Source: Fusibacter tunisiensis
GTDB lineage: Bacteria > Bacillota > Clostridia > Peptostreptococcales > Acidaminobacteraceae
NCBI RefSeq assembly: GCF_016908355.1
Contig: NZ_JAFBDT010000004.1
Location: 105,960-169,959 of the forward strand
DNA: 64,000 nucleotides
Direction: 5' to 3'
The notes below the pieces were generated by a model. The model was not told the DNA's origin, ran no database searches, and saw only the letters and a program-made list of their open reading frames with translations. The position numbers and the translations under genes are program-made. Shown one piece after another: positions 44,122 to 53,765 of the stretch. Position 1 is the first letter of the stretch; the number at the start of each line of letters is the position of its first letter.

Positions 44122-45420
44122 ATGGAAAAGAATATTGGATTCTTTGAGAAAACTTTTAGACTCAAAGAACACGGAACCAATGTAAGAACTGAAATTATTG
44201 CTGGCTTTACCACTTTTATGACAATGGCCTATATTTTAATTGTCAATCCGCTGACGTTGGAAGCTGCCGGTATGGATTTCATGAAAGTCTTCACAGCAAC
44301 AGCGCTTTCATCTGTAATTGCAACACTTGTTATGGGGCTTGTTGCAAAGCTACCTTTTGCTTTGGCACCAGGTATGGGCCTAAATGCTTTTTTTGCGTAT
44401 ACCGTTGTAATTGGCATGGGGAAATCATTTGAATTTGCACTTACGGCAGTGTTTTTAGAGGGTATTATATTTTTATTACTGACAGGTTTAAATGTTCGTG
44501 AGGCAATTATCAATTCGATTCCATCTAATATTAAAAAAGCGATATCGGTGGGCATTGGTCTGTTTATCGCCTTTATTGGTTTGGCCAACGCAGGTATTAT
44601 CATTCAAGGCGCCACCCCGCTTGAGCTTGGGGATATAACAACAGGGGCACCGCTTCTTGCTTTGATTGGTCTTATAATTGCTGGTGTCTTATTGGCGTTT
44701 AAGGTTAAGGGTGCGCTTTTCATTGCGATTATTGCAACAACACTTATTGGAATTCCAATGGGACAAACACTTTTACCAGATAAAATTGTTTCTGCACCAA
44801 CAGCACCTTATTTCTTTAACTTTGTTTGGTCTGAAATTCTTTCTTTTGATATGTTAATGGTGCTGTTTGTATTTTTATTTGTAGATATGTTTGATACTGT
44901 AGGTACCTTGGTTGGTGTTTCCACAAAAGCGGGTATGATGACTGAAGATGGGAAAGTTCCAAATGCAAAAAAAGCACTTTTTGCAGATGCTGTTGGCACA
45001 ACTGTTGGCGCAATCTTTGGAACATCGACTGTAACCACTTACGTGGAGTCTGCATCTGGTGTTGCTGAAGGTGGTCGAACCGGTCTTACTTCTCTTGTGA
45101 CAGCCGGCCTGTTTGCAATTGCCTTGCTTTTATCGCCACTCTTTATCATGATTCCTTCAGCTGCAACAGCACCTGCTCTTATTTTGGTAGGTCTGTTTAT
45201 GATCAGTCCAATTAAGGAAATTGATTTTGAAGATTTTACAGAAGCAATACCTGCATTTTTGACACTCCTCATGATGCCGCTCACGTATTCTATTTCAGAT
45301 GGTATTGTGTTTGGTATGTTGTCTTATGTTATTTTAAAAGCTCTAACGGGTCGATTTAAAGAAGTTCATCTTTTGACTTGGATTGTTGCGGCGTTCTTTG
45401 TCGTCAAACTTTTGGTCTAG
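44122..45420 (+). CDS. NCS2 family purine permease (AzgA type)
   Basis: A 432-residue membrane transporter with about 12-14 segments. ATG at 44122 (MEKNIGFFEKTFRLKEHGTN) is chosen with GGAGGT at 44112-44117; the earlier ATG at 44110 overlaps that site. The AzgA/PbuG branch is shown by TEIIAGFTTFMTMAYILIVN, APGMGLNAFFAYTVV, DMFDTVGTLVGVSTKAGM and GTSTVTTYVESASGVAEGGR. It would import adenine, guanine or hypoxanthine. I see no purine riboswitch ahead of it, unlike the guaB unit. Confidence 0.92.
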   Translation: MEKNIGFFEKTFRLKEHGTNVRTEIIAGFTTFMTMAYILIVNPLTLEAAGMDFMKVFTATALSSVIATLVMGLVAKLPFALAPGMGLNAFFAYTVVIGMGKSFEFALTAVFLEGIIFLLLTGLNVREAIINSIPSNIKKAISVGIGLFIAFIGLANAGIIIQGATPLELGDITTGAPLLALIGLIIAGVLLAFKVKGALFIAIIATTLIGIPMGQTLLPDKIVSAPTAPYFFNFVWSEILSFDMLMVLFVFLFVDMFDTVGTLVGVSTKAGMMTEDGKVPNAKKALFADAVGTTVGAIFGTSTVTTYVESASGVAEGGRTGLTSLVTAGLFAIALLLSPLFIMIPSAATAPALILVGLFMISPIKEIDFEDFTEAIPAFLTLLMMPLTYSISDGIVFGMLSYVILKALTGRFKEVHLLTWIVAAFFVVKLLV

Positions 45421-45445
45421 AAAAAATATAGGACTTTTGATTCAA

Positions 45446-45481
45446 ACCTCGTGATACATTTAGGTGTATTACGAGGTTTTA
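45446..45481 (+). terminator. Intrinsic terminator after permease
   Basis: AACCTCGTGATACA pairs with TGTATTACGAGGTT, followed by TTA-rich bases. Confidence 0.8.
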
Positions 45482-45528
45482 TTAATGTAAAGCTTAAAAA
45501 TGAGGTATAATATAACCGTGAGGGATAT

Positions 45529-46377
45529 ATGATTATAGAACGTACATATTTTGATCCAAAACAAACATTTGAATGTGGGCAATGTTTTCGGTGGCACCTA
45601 ATAGATGAAGTTTATTTAGGTGTTGTTGACGGTGCGCTTTTGGCCGTTACGCCACATGATAAGGCGTCGTATCGCGTAACTGTTTTAGCAGGTGATTTAT
45701 CTGAAGACAGGTTGTATGACTACTTTGATATGTCTGTGAGTTATGCAGATGTGATTGGCACCTTAGCACATAAAGATCAATGGCTAGAAAAGGCCACGCA
45801 ACAAGGCAGTGGTATTCGGCTCCTCAATCAGGACCCTTTTGAAACTTTAATTACTTTTATCATCTCGGCAAATAACAACATTCCTAAAATCAAGATGGCT
45901 GTAGAAGCGCTTTCTGAGAAGTTTGGCCATTATATTGGGACACATAAAGGAAGACCCTATTATGCTTTCCCTACGGTTGAGGCACTTGAAAAGGCTGAGG
46001 TTGTAGACCTTCAGGTAAAAGGCATGGGGTATCGTTCAAAATCTATTTATAAAGCTGTTGCGCAAATCACATCTGGAAATCTTGATTTAAAGACTCCTTA
46101 TGACTTGTCTTTTGACGACGCAAAGACTTGGCTGATGACCCTTTATGGCGTGGGCGGGAAAGTTGCAGATTGTGTCTTGCTCTTTGCTTATGGGCATAAG
46201 AACGCTTTTCCAATTGATACATGGATGAAAAAGGTGCTTTTGAATTACTACGGCATTGACGGCAGTCAAAAGCAGGTGGAGGCTTTTGCCAAATCTTATT
46301 TTTCTGAATATGCTGGTTATGCACAGCAGTATCTTTTCGATTTTATTAGAAATGAAAATAAAACTGGAAGGCTTTAG
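45529..46377 (+). CDS. 8-oxoguanine DNA glycosylase (OGG1/AlkA type)
   Basis: A 282-residue base-excision repair enzyme. The N-terminal OGG domain begins FDPKQTFECGQCFRWHLID. The helix-hairpin-helix has the catalytic lysine in TLYGVGGKVADCVLLFAYGH, and the catalytic aspartate is in FPIDTWMKKVLL. Lysine at that place indicates a bifunctional glycosylase/lyase as in OGG1, rather than a pure 3-methyladenine glycosylase of AlkA type. The N-terminus FECGQCFRWH is the usual substrate-pocket segment. It is followed 5 bases later by the EAL-HDOD gene, likely in one transcript. Confidence 0.9.
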   Translation: MIIERTYFDPKQTFECGQCFRWHLIDEVYLGVVDGALLAVTPHDKASYRVTVLAGDLSEDRLYDYFDMSVSYADVIGTLAHKDQWLEKATQQGSGIRLLNQDPFETLITFIISANNNIPKIKMAVEALSEKFGHYIGTHKGRPYYAFPTVEALEKAEVVDLQVKGMGYRSKSIYKAVAQITSGNLDLKTPYDLSFDDAKTWLMTLYGVGGKVADCVLLFAYGHKNAFPIDTWMKKVLLNYYGIDGSQKQVEAFAKSYFSEYAGYAQQYLFDFIRNENKTGRL

Positions 46378-46382
46378 AGACT

Positions 46383-47600
46383 ATGAATATTTTTGTTGCT
46401 AGGCAACCTATTTTCAACACTCGAAAGCAAGTGGTTGCATATGAAATTCTTTACCGAAGTAACTTTAAAAATGTTTATGATGTAAATCAAGATGCCGATG
46501 TTGCAACTGTTTCGGTTGTAACTGACGCTTTGACGAGTTTTGGACTTGACAAATTAACTGGGGGCAAGCGTGCCTTTATTAATTTTACAGACACATTGAT
46601 CAAAGAGGATTTACCTAAATTATTTAAACCGGATGAGCTTGTTATTGAAATTTTAGAAACAGCTACGGTAGACCGTACTTTGGTTGAAAAATGTAGAGAG
46701 CTCAGTGATGCAGGGTATCAGATTGCGCTTGACGATTTTGCTGGTGGTCATGGATTTGATGCTGTCATGCCGTATGTAAAGATTCTGAAAGTTGATTTCA
46801 TGGTTCTGAAGACAGCGGGTAGAAAGTATATGGCTGAGAAATATGAGGCCAGTGATGTGCTTTTGTTGGCTGAAAAAGTTGAAACAATTGAAGATTATAA
46901 TGAAGCGCTGGAATTAGGGTATAAACTATTTCAAGGGTTTTTCTTTGAAAGACCTGTGGTTTACCAAGGGAAAGGTCTTAGTATTTCTACATATAAATAT
47001 CTGGAAATTTTAAAAGAAACCGTTAATGAAGAGGCGGATTTTATGAAATTAACAGATATTATTGAAAGTGATTTGTCTCTAACATATAAATTGCTTAGGC
47101 TTATAAATTCACCTGCTTTTTATACAATTAATGAGATTAAAAGTGTTCAACATGCCTTAACACTCCTAGGAATACAGGAAATTCGGAAGTGGACAACACT
47201 CATTATGTTAAGAGAGATTGGTGAAGCGAAACCAAATGAAGTGATTCGAATTTCTCTTGTTCGGGCGGTATTTGCAGAAAAGCTTGCTAAATGTTTGATT
47301 ATTGAAGACCGTAAAACAGAAGCTTTTTTGATGGGGCTTTTTTCTGTGATTGACACATTGATGGAAAAACCCCTATATGATATCTTGGAAGATCTTCCTT
47401 TAAGTGAAGACATCAAGGGTGCTCTACTGGGTGGGGACAACACGTTTCATTTAATTTTAAAAATGCTTAAATATTACGAAGTGGCCAACTGGGACATGGT
47501 TATCCAGATTTGCGACTTGCTTGGACTTGATTATGATTATGTGAACGAACTTTATATGAAGTCCATTTCAGAAGCAACACACCGAATGGAACAGATGTAG
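46383..47600 (+). CDS. EAL-HDOD domain signalling protein
   Basis: A 405-residue protein with an N-terminal EAL-type fold (residues 1-195) and a C-terminal HDOD domain (about 200-395). The EAL motif is altered to YEILYRS and the DDFGxG metal motif reads DDFAGGH, so c-di-GMP hydrolysis is doubtful and a binding or structural role is likelier. HDOD features are LSLTYKLLRLINSPAFYTIN and ALTLLGIQEIRKWTTLIM. Such YuxH-type proteins link to c-di-GMP signalling and motility in other bacteria. It ends 8 bases before CIRCE. Confidence 0.9.
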   Translation: MNIFVARQPIFNTRKQVVAYEILYRSNFKNVYDVNQDADVATVSVVTDALTSFGLDKLTGGKRAFINFTDTLIKEDLPKLFKPDELVIEILETATVDRTLVEKCRELSDAGYQIALDDFAGGHGFDAVMPYVKILKVDFMVLKTAGRKYMAEKYEASDVLLLAEKVETIEDYNEALELGYKLFQGFFFERPVVYQGKGLSISTYKYLEILKETVNEEADFMKLTDIIESDLSLTYKLLRLINSPAFYTINEIKSVQHALTLLGIQEIRKWTTLIMLREIGEAKPNEVIRISLVRAVFAEKLAKCLIIEDRKTEAFLMGLFSVIDTLMEKPLYDILEDLPLSEDIKGALLGGDNTFHLILKMLKYYEVANWDMVIQICDLLGLDYDYVNELYMKSISEATHRMEQM

Positions 47601-47608
47601 ACAAATTG

Positions 47609-47635
47609 TTAGCACTCATCATTTATGAGTGCTAA
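47609..47635 (+). promoter_or_regulatory. CIRCE operator (HrcA site) of groESL
   Basis: TTAGCACTC (47609-47617), a 9-base spacer and GAGTGCTAA (47627-47635) match the CIRCE consensus perfectly. HrcA represses chaperone genes by binding it. A candidate promoter (TTGATT 47644-47649 and TATCAT 47667-47672) begins 9 bases downstream; the start site itself is not certain. Confidence 0.97.
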
Positions 47636-47742
47636 AAAATTGTTGATTTTTGTTGTCAGATGGTTTATCATAATATCGTAAAACAAACTCTTTAGCCTTT
47701 AGGGGCAGAATACGAATACGAACATTTAAAGGAGGAAATCGA

Positions 47743-48000
47743 ATGTTAAGACCACTTGGAAAACGCGTAATTATCAAAAGATTGGAAGCCGAAGAGAAAA
47801 CGGCTAGTGGGATTGTCTTGCCGTCTCAAGCCAAGGAAAAACCACAGATGGCAGAAGTTGTCGCTGTAAGTAAAGATGTGGAAGAACTTAAGGTAGGCGA
47901 CAAAGTAGTATTCAAGAAGTTTGTGGGCACCGAAATTAAGGTGGACAATGACGAAGTCTTGATTTGTGAAATGACAGATATTTTAGCAGTGGTAGAATAA
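47743..48000 (+). CDS. groES: Co-chaperonin GroES
   Basis: The 85-residue lid of the GroEL folding chamber. It starts [20 protein letters not shown] and has the mobile loop around [14 protein letters not shown], the [15 protein letters not shown] strand and [13 protein letters not shown] at the end. AAAGGAGG lies before the ATG. It is the first gene of the groESL operon behind CIRCE; groEL follows 18 bases later. Confidence 0.98.
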   Translation: MLRPLGKRVIIKRLEAEEKTASGIVLPSQAKEKPQMAEVVAVSKDVEELKVGDKVVFKKFVGTEIKVDNDEVLICEMTDILAVVE

Positions 48001-49641
<1,641 letters not shown>

Positions 49642-49645
49642 AAAA

Positions 49646-49724
49646 AAATGGCCCCCCTTCTCGGGTCGAGAGTCCTCGGCATAAAGCGCCTGTGGATCGA
49701 CCGTCGAAGGGGGGCTATTTTTTT
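49646..49724 (+). terminator. Long two-part terminator after groEL
   Basis: GGCCCCCCTTC pairs with GAAGGGGGGCT. Inside it GGTCGA pairs with TCGACC around a 27-base loop. A T-run of seven follows. The stem is far longer than an ordinary terminator, and the inner loop sequence is unexplained. Confidence 0.85.
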
Positions 49725-49756
49725 GTGTAAGGTGCAAAGGTAAAACCTCCTCTCAC

Positions 49757-49784
49757 GATTTTCGGCTGCGCCGAAATATCGCGC
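49757..49784. repeat. Small GC-rich hairpin between groEL and HTH-TPR gene
   Basis: TTTCGGC and GCCGAAA flank TGC, with CGAT and ATCG extending the stem around them. No T-run; the role is not known. Confidence 0.55.
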
Positions 49785-49796
49785 GTAGGTGTGTTT

Positions 49797-49839
49797 TTGA
49801 TATATATGTGTTAATATATTATAAAGATATTAACACATA
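49797..49839 (+). promoter_or_regulatory. Promoter with 13-bp palindromic operator
   Basis: TTGATA (49797-49802) and TATAAA (49820-49825), 17 bases apart, form a SigA-type promoter. A perfect inverted repeat, TATGTGTTAATAT (49805-49817) and ATATTAACACATA (49827-49839), surrounds the -10 box, so a bound repressor would block the promoter. The right arm abuts the ribosome site AAGGAGG. The downstream HTH protein is a natural candidate for autoregulation, but this is inference. Confidence 0.75.
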
Positions 49840-49853
49840 AGGAGGTCGTCACA

Positions 49854-51692
49854 ATGACGTTATTTAATAAAATCTTTTCTAGAATATTAGACACTTATTA
49901 CATTAATATTGATGAGTTTGCTATGGAAATTGATCGACATCCAAGTCGTATTAGGCATTGGAAAACTGACTCGAAACCGGGTAAATACATAATTGACACC
50001 CTATCAAACGCACTCATAAAACAAATTCAATTTATTAATGACGATTCAAAAAATAAAATATTTATGGACGATATTATTCAGATTATTGAATTTAACACTG
50101 TGGATTCTGATTCTCTATTGGCTGCGTTAAATTCGGAAAATACGATTGAATCCTTTATTAAAGCGCTTATACATATCAGTTATTCATATGACAATAAAAC
50201 GCATAATATACATAAGAGAAAGAATTCCGGTTCTAGTCAAATTAATCAAGCTCAACTTGAATTAGATGTAAGATTTGCTCAAGCCTTTGAGGCAAGCGGT
50301 GATTTTGAATCTGCTAAAAATAAGTATTTAGAAATTTTAGAGACGTATAAGTCTATTTTAGACCCCCATATGCGAGCGCTTATATACTCATATATTGGAT
50401 TTGTTGGGTTTATATTATTACAGAATTCTGAAGATTCTTCCTTTTTTGATGAAACGGTTAGATATTACACGCTGTGTATCAAAGACTTCAATAAATTGAA
50501 ATATCCTTTAGAATATGCAATTGTTCTAAAAAAATTTGGGAGCCTACACCTTTTTCAATCAGAATTTTTTGATTCGGAACATAATATCGAAAAAGCCTTG
50601 CACTACTATAACGAAGCGCTTAAATATGCACAACTATCAAACAGTAATATTGAACGACTTAAAATCCTCCATAATATTGCATTGGCATATACACGGTTGG
50701 CAATAAATATTGATCCACTTGTTAATGTTGATAAATCAATTCAATTATTCAATCTAATATTTGAAAATGACCTAACTGAAGTGCATGAATTTAAAGCCCA
50801 ATGTGAGATGAACATAGGTCTGGCTTATAGCAGTAAAATTAAACTTAAATTCAGTAATGAAAGTGCTGAAAATGCCTTGCGTTATTTGAATAGTGCCTTA
50901 AACTACTTTACGCTTGAAAGAAACCCTCATTACTACGCTATTATTAAGAATTCCATTGGGATGGCATATACGAGCATCGCAACCATAGTTGATGCAAAGA
51001 AGAATAATTTAAAAGCCTTGGATGCTTTAAAAGAAGTTTTATGGATCTACAGTAAGCATGAGGATCATAGGGTTCTGTTTATTGTTCATAACAATCTAGT
51101 TTCTGTATATATCGACTTGTTTATTCTTACAACAAATGAAGAATATTTAATTTATGCAAAATTATCCATCGATTATCTAGAAAAAACAGTTGCACATAGT
51201 GACTTAAATGTTAAATCAATGAGTTATTTTACTTTGCTTGGTCTCTATAATTCGGCTCTTTATGAAGTTGGCCGTATATCAAGTCCTGACCTTGTACTGC
51301 AGCCGTTCGACAGAATTATAAATCACCACAAATCAAAATTGTATCCTATTCATTTGGCAGATTGTATAAATAGCAAATGTAATGCGCTATTAAATATTTA
51401 TAATAAAAGCAAATCGAAAGAATATCTTGAGGCATGTTTGCTATATAAGGATCAGTTGTTTGACGCTTTTAACGCATTGAGTTCTCCGATTAAATTTGGA
51501 AATTTAAATATATTTTATGGTATGGTTTACTCAAATCTTTATCAACATCAAGGGTCAGATTTGTACAAGGAATTGTCAAAAGAACATTACGATAAAGCAA
51601 TTTCAATTTTCAACAAAACGGATTATGTCGATAAAAATGCAGTTATAAGATCAAAAATTAATGAGCTGCAAAAAAGTCCAATTCGGTATTAA
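49854..51692 (+). CDS. Large HTH-TPR protein, putative regulator
   Basis: A 612-residue, AT-rich-coded, soluble protein. Residues 1-55 look like a helix-turn-helix: YYINIDEFAMEIDRHPSRIR then HWKTDSKPGKYIIDTLSNAL. From about residue 135 to the end it consists of helical TPR-like repeats, for example FAQAFEASGDFESAKNKYLE, IEKALHYYNEALKYAQLSN and AENALRYLNSALNYFTLE. An HTH followed by TPRs is the layout of RRNPP peptide-sensing regulators, but those are only 300-450 residues. I see no partner peptide gene nearby. Its stop codon lies in the loop of a terminator. Possibly acquired; function unproven. Confidence 0.7.
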   Translation: MTLFNKIFSRILDTYYINIDEFAMEIDRHPSRIRHWKTDSKPGKYIIDTLSNALIKQIQFINDDSKNKIFMDDIIQIIEFNTVDSDSLLAALNSENTIESFIKALIHISYSYDNKTHNIHKRKNSGSSQINQAQLELDVRFAQAFEASGDFESAKNKYLEILETYKSILDPHMRALIYSYIGFVGFILLQNSEDSSFFDETVRYYTLCIKDFNKLKYPLEYAIVLKKFGSLHLFQSEFFDSEHNIEKALHYYNEALKYAQLSNSNIERLKILHNIALAYTRLAINIDPLVNVDKSIQLFNLIFENDLTEVHEFKAQCEMNIGLAYSSKIKLKFSNESAENALRYLNSALNYFTLERNPHYYAIIKNSIGMAYTSIATIVDAKKNNLKALDALKEVLWIYSKHEDHRVLFIVHNNLVSVYIDLFILTTNEEYLIYAKLSIDYLEKTVAHSDLNVKSMSYFTLLGLYNSALYEVGRISSPDLVLQPFDRIINHHKSKLYPIHLADCINSKCNALLNIYNKSKSKEYLEACLLYKDQLFDAFNALSSPIKFGNLNIFYGMVYSNLYQHQGSDLYKELSKEHYDKAISIFNKTDYVDKNAVIRSKINELQKSPIRY

Positions 51693-51713
51693 CCGATTGG
51701 ACTTTTATTTTTG
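51672..51713. terminator. Bidirectional terminator overlapping a stop codon
   Basis: AAAAGTCCAAT-T-CGG pairs with CCGATTGGACTTTT. The TAA of the HTH-TPR gene (51690-51692) lies in the loop. A-rich and T-rich flanks serve both this gene and the convergent SLH gene. Confidence 0.85.
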
Positions 51714-51719
51714 GTATTT

Positions 51720-52874
51720 TTAATTATCGAACAAGCGTGTTTGATGAATATCTATTATTCTTTGAATAATCACTAAAACTTGCTCTTTAGTTGCCGTTCC
51801 AGAGGGATCAAAATGATTTTCAGATACCCCTGAAACAAATCCGTTGACTTGAGCATCTAGAATTGATTGATAGGACCAATGAGACTCTTCTAAATCTACA
51901 AATCTGTTGACATCTGTTCTCTCATAAGTCATCTGTGCCCGATCAAGGACTCGCATGAGTAGCGTTGCAATTTCTGCACGTGTCATTTTGTTTTCAGGTC
52001 TAAATGTACCATCTTCATACCCATTGATTAGGCCATATGCCTTGGCCTTTTGGACATTATAATCGCTACAATCTGAAAAGGCTTCATACTCTACATCTTG
52101 ATAGGGACCGCCAATAATTGAGTAGAGAGATAAGGCGAGATTAACAAATTCCAATCGGGTAATTTCTTTTCCAAAATCACTAAAAAAAGTATCTTCAACG
52201 CCAAAACTGCCATAATTTTGAACGACATTTACAAGAGATTCTTCTGCCCAATCAGATGGTACATCCGTTTCAAAGTTATCACCTACTGACAAGAAAATAG
52301 TATACCAACCGACGCTACCAATATCAATACCAGGCGTTTTGCTGGAACTAGTAACCGTAAAATTAAGCATATAGTAGCCCTCTTCGTTAAACACTACAGA
52401 GGTTTCATCTATGCCAGTAGGATTCATTGTATACCGTGCATCATTTTCAGCTGATAGTTGACCATTTTCATCATAAATGGGAATTTCTACGTAGGCCTCA
52501 AGCGTAAAATCGTATTCATGTGTTAAATTTGATTGCGTGGAGCTGCTTTTTTTAACAGAAAAACTTACATCCATATTACTTGATGCTTTTTCAAGTTCTG
52601 ATTTCAGCGTAACTTGTGTGCCAACCGGTAACTGAAGACCGGTGATAAAGGATGTAAAATCCCCGCCATCCGGATAGGAAATCATGTACATTTCAACGTT
52701 TTCATAAAACCAAATTTTTGAATACGGATTGTCCATATCTAGCCACAAGACTTTTTCACCTTCATTATCAACGATATCAAACGTGTGACTTTCAGAATAT
52801 GCAATTGTACTGGAACATACCATCATAGCAAAAAATAAGAGCATTACAGCAAAGTTAACAGAGTTCTTTTTCAT
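51720..52874 (-). CDS. Secreted SLH-domain protein
   Basis: A 384-residue exported protein. ATG at 52874 (MKKNSVNFAVMLLFFAMMVC) is chosen because GGGGGAGG is properly spaced; an upstream ATG at 52898 lies before that site. Residues 1-27 are a signal peptide. The middle (30-205) is beta-rich and unassigned. Three C-terminal S-layer homology segments follow: the clearest are KAKAYGLINGYEDGTFRPEN then KMTRAEIATLLMRVLDRAQ, and ILDAQVNGFVSGVSENHFDP. SLH domains anchor proteins to pyruvylated wall polymers. The function of the middle part is unknown. Confidence 0.88.
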   Translation of the reverse strand: MKKNSVNFAVMLLFFAMMVCSSTIAYSESHTFDIVDNEGEKVLWLDMDNPYSKIWFYENVEMYMISYPDGGDFTSFITGLQLPVGTQVTLKSELEKASSNMDVSFSVKKSSSTQSNLTHEYDFTLEAYVEIPIYDENGQLSAENDARYTMNPTGIDETSVVFNEEGYYMLNFTVTSSSKTPGIDIGSVGWYTIFLSVGDNFETDVPSDWAEESLVNVVQNYGSFGVEDTFFSDFGKEITRLEFVNLALSLYSIIGGPYQDVEYEAFSDCSDYNVQKAKAYGLINGYEDGTFRPENKMTRAEIATLLMRVLDRAQMTYERTDVNRFVDLEESHWSYQSILDAQVNGFVSGVSENHFDPSGTATKEQVLVIIQRIIDIHQTRLFDN

Positions 52875-52985
52875 AACAAATCCTCCCCCATCTGGCATAA
52901 TAATTTAGTAATGTTACATGACGCATCTTAATCATAACATTACCTTTGCTGCTTAGCATTATGCTTCTATGTGCGAATTTGTGCG

Positions 52986-53522
52986 TTATAGTTTTAACTG
53001 CTTTAATTGCTTGTGGAGCAACATGAAAAACACGATGGAAATGATCATTTCAGGCAATAGGTAAGCGCCATTGTAGACAAAGGAGTACCAGTAGGGTGAC
53101 ATATTTTCAGGTGCATACATACCGAAAAAGATGACGCCTGACAGGTAGTGGGAGACAAATCTGAGACCGATTGCCACGACAATGCCTGTAATGATTTTAG
53201 CAACATTGGTGCTTTTGTGTGCGAAAAGTCCCATGATGCCAAGCACACCAAATGCCAAGGGGTAATCCAAGATGACCGATATAGGGTGGGCTGCATAGGG
53301 GTCGATTAAAAATTGAATGATGCCGTAGACAACGCCAACCAAGAAGCCTTTTGAAGCCCCCCATCTGTAAGCATAGATAAGGATTGGCACCATGCTTGCT
53401 GCTGTAACAGATCCGCCGTAAGGCATTTCTGCTATCTTGATGAAACTTAAAATTGTTGCTATGGCAATCATCATTGCCCCTTCAACCAGTAATTTTACAT
53501 TTTGGTTTGCACTTCTTTCCAT
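52986..53522 (-). CDS. thiT: ECF thiamine transporter S component ThiT
   Basis: ThiT binds thiamine for an energy-coupling-factor transporter; the ATPases are encoded elsewhere. ATG at 53522 (MERSANQNVKLLVEGAMMIA) has a good site (TTGGAGG); the longer open frame reads into the riboswitch. The 178-residue product has about six membrane segments, with MPYGGSVTAASMVPILIYAY and RWGASKGFLVGVVYGIIQFL, and the thiamine-site aromatic FGMYAPENMSPYWYSFVYN. It is controlled by a TPP riboswitch directly upstream. Confidence 0.95.
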   Translation of the reverse strand: MERSANQNVKLLVEGAMMIAIATILSFIKIAEMPYGGSVTAASMVPILIYAYRWGASKGFLVGVVYGIIQFLIDPYAAHPISVILDYPLAFGVLGIMGLFAHKSTNVAKIITGIVVAIGLRFVSHYLSGVIFFGMYAPENMSPYWYSFVYNGAYLLPEMIISIVFFMLLHKQLKQLKL

Positions 53523-53573
53523 TTTACTACCTCCAAGAATTATAATTTTGGATGATTCAAAAATGGTGGAAAT

Positions 53574-53601
53574 AAAAAAACCATATCCGGAAAGGATATG
53601 G
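53574..53601 (-). terminator. Riboswitch-controlled terminator before thiT
   Basis: On the minus strand CCATATCC and GGATATGG form a stem with a TTTCC-type loop, followed by seven T. It sits between the TPP aptamer and thiT, so ligand binding can end transcription. Confidence 0.9.
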
Positions 53602-53611
53602 TTGATTGTCA

Positions 53612-53706
53612 TTCTTCCACGCTTTCCTCCGCTGGGTTTAACCAGTTCAGGTTCAAAGGGTTACGCACATACATACGCTCTCAGCCAATTGGCACCCCTA
53701 GGTGAA
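53612..53706 (-). promoter_or_regulatory. TPP riboswitch (THI box) of thiT
   Basis: The minus strand reads CTAGGGGTGCC, GGCTGAGAG, AACCCTTTGAACCTGA and CAGCGGAGGAA in the order and spacing of the thiamine pyrophosphate aptamer. A transcription terminator follows, so thiT should be off when TPP is plentiful. Confidence 0.95.
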
Positions 53707-53765
53707 TCATTATTAACTTCGATTACAGTATAGCACAAGATGTTATTTTCGTAAATGCCCCTTGT

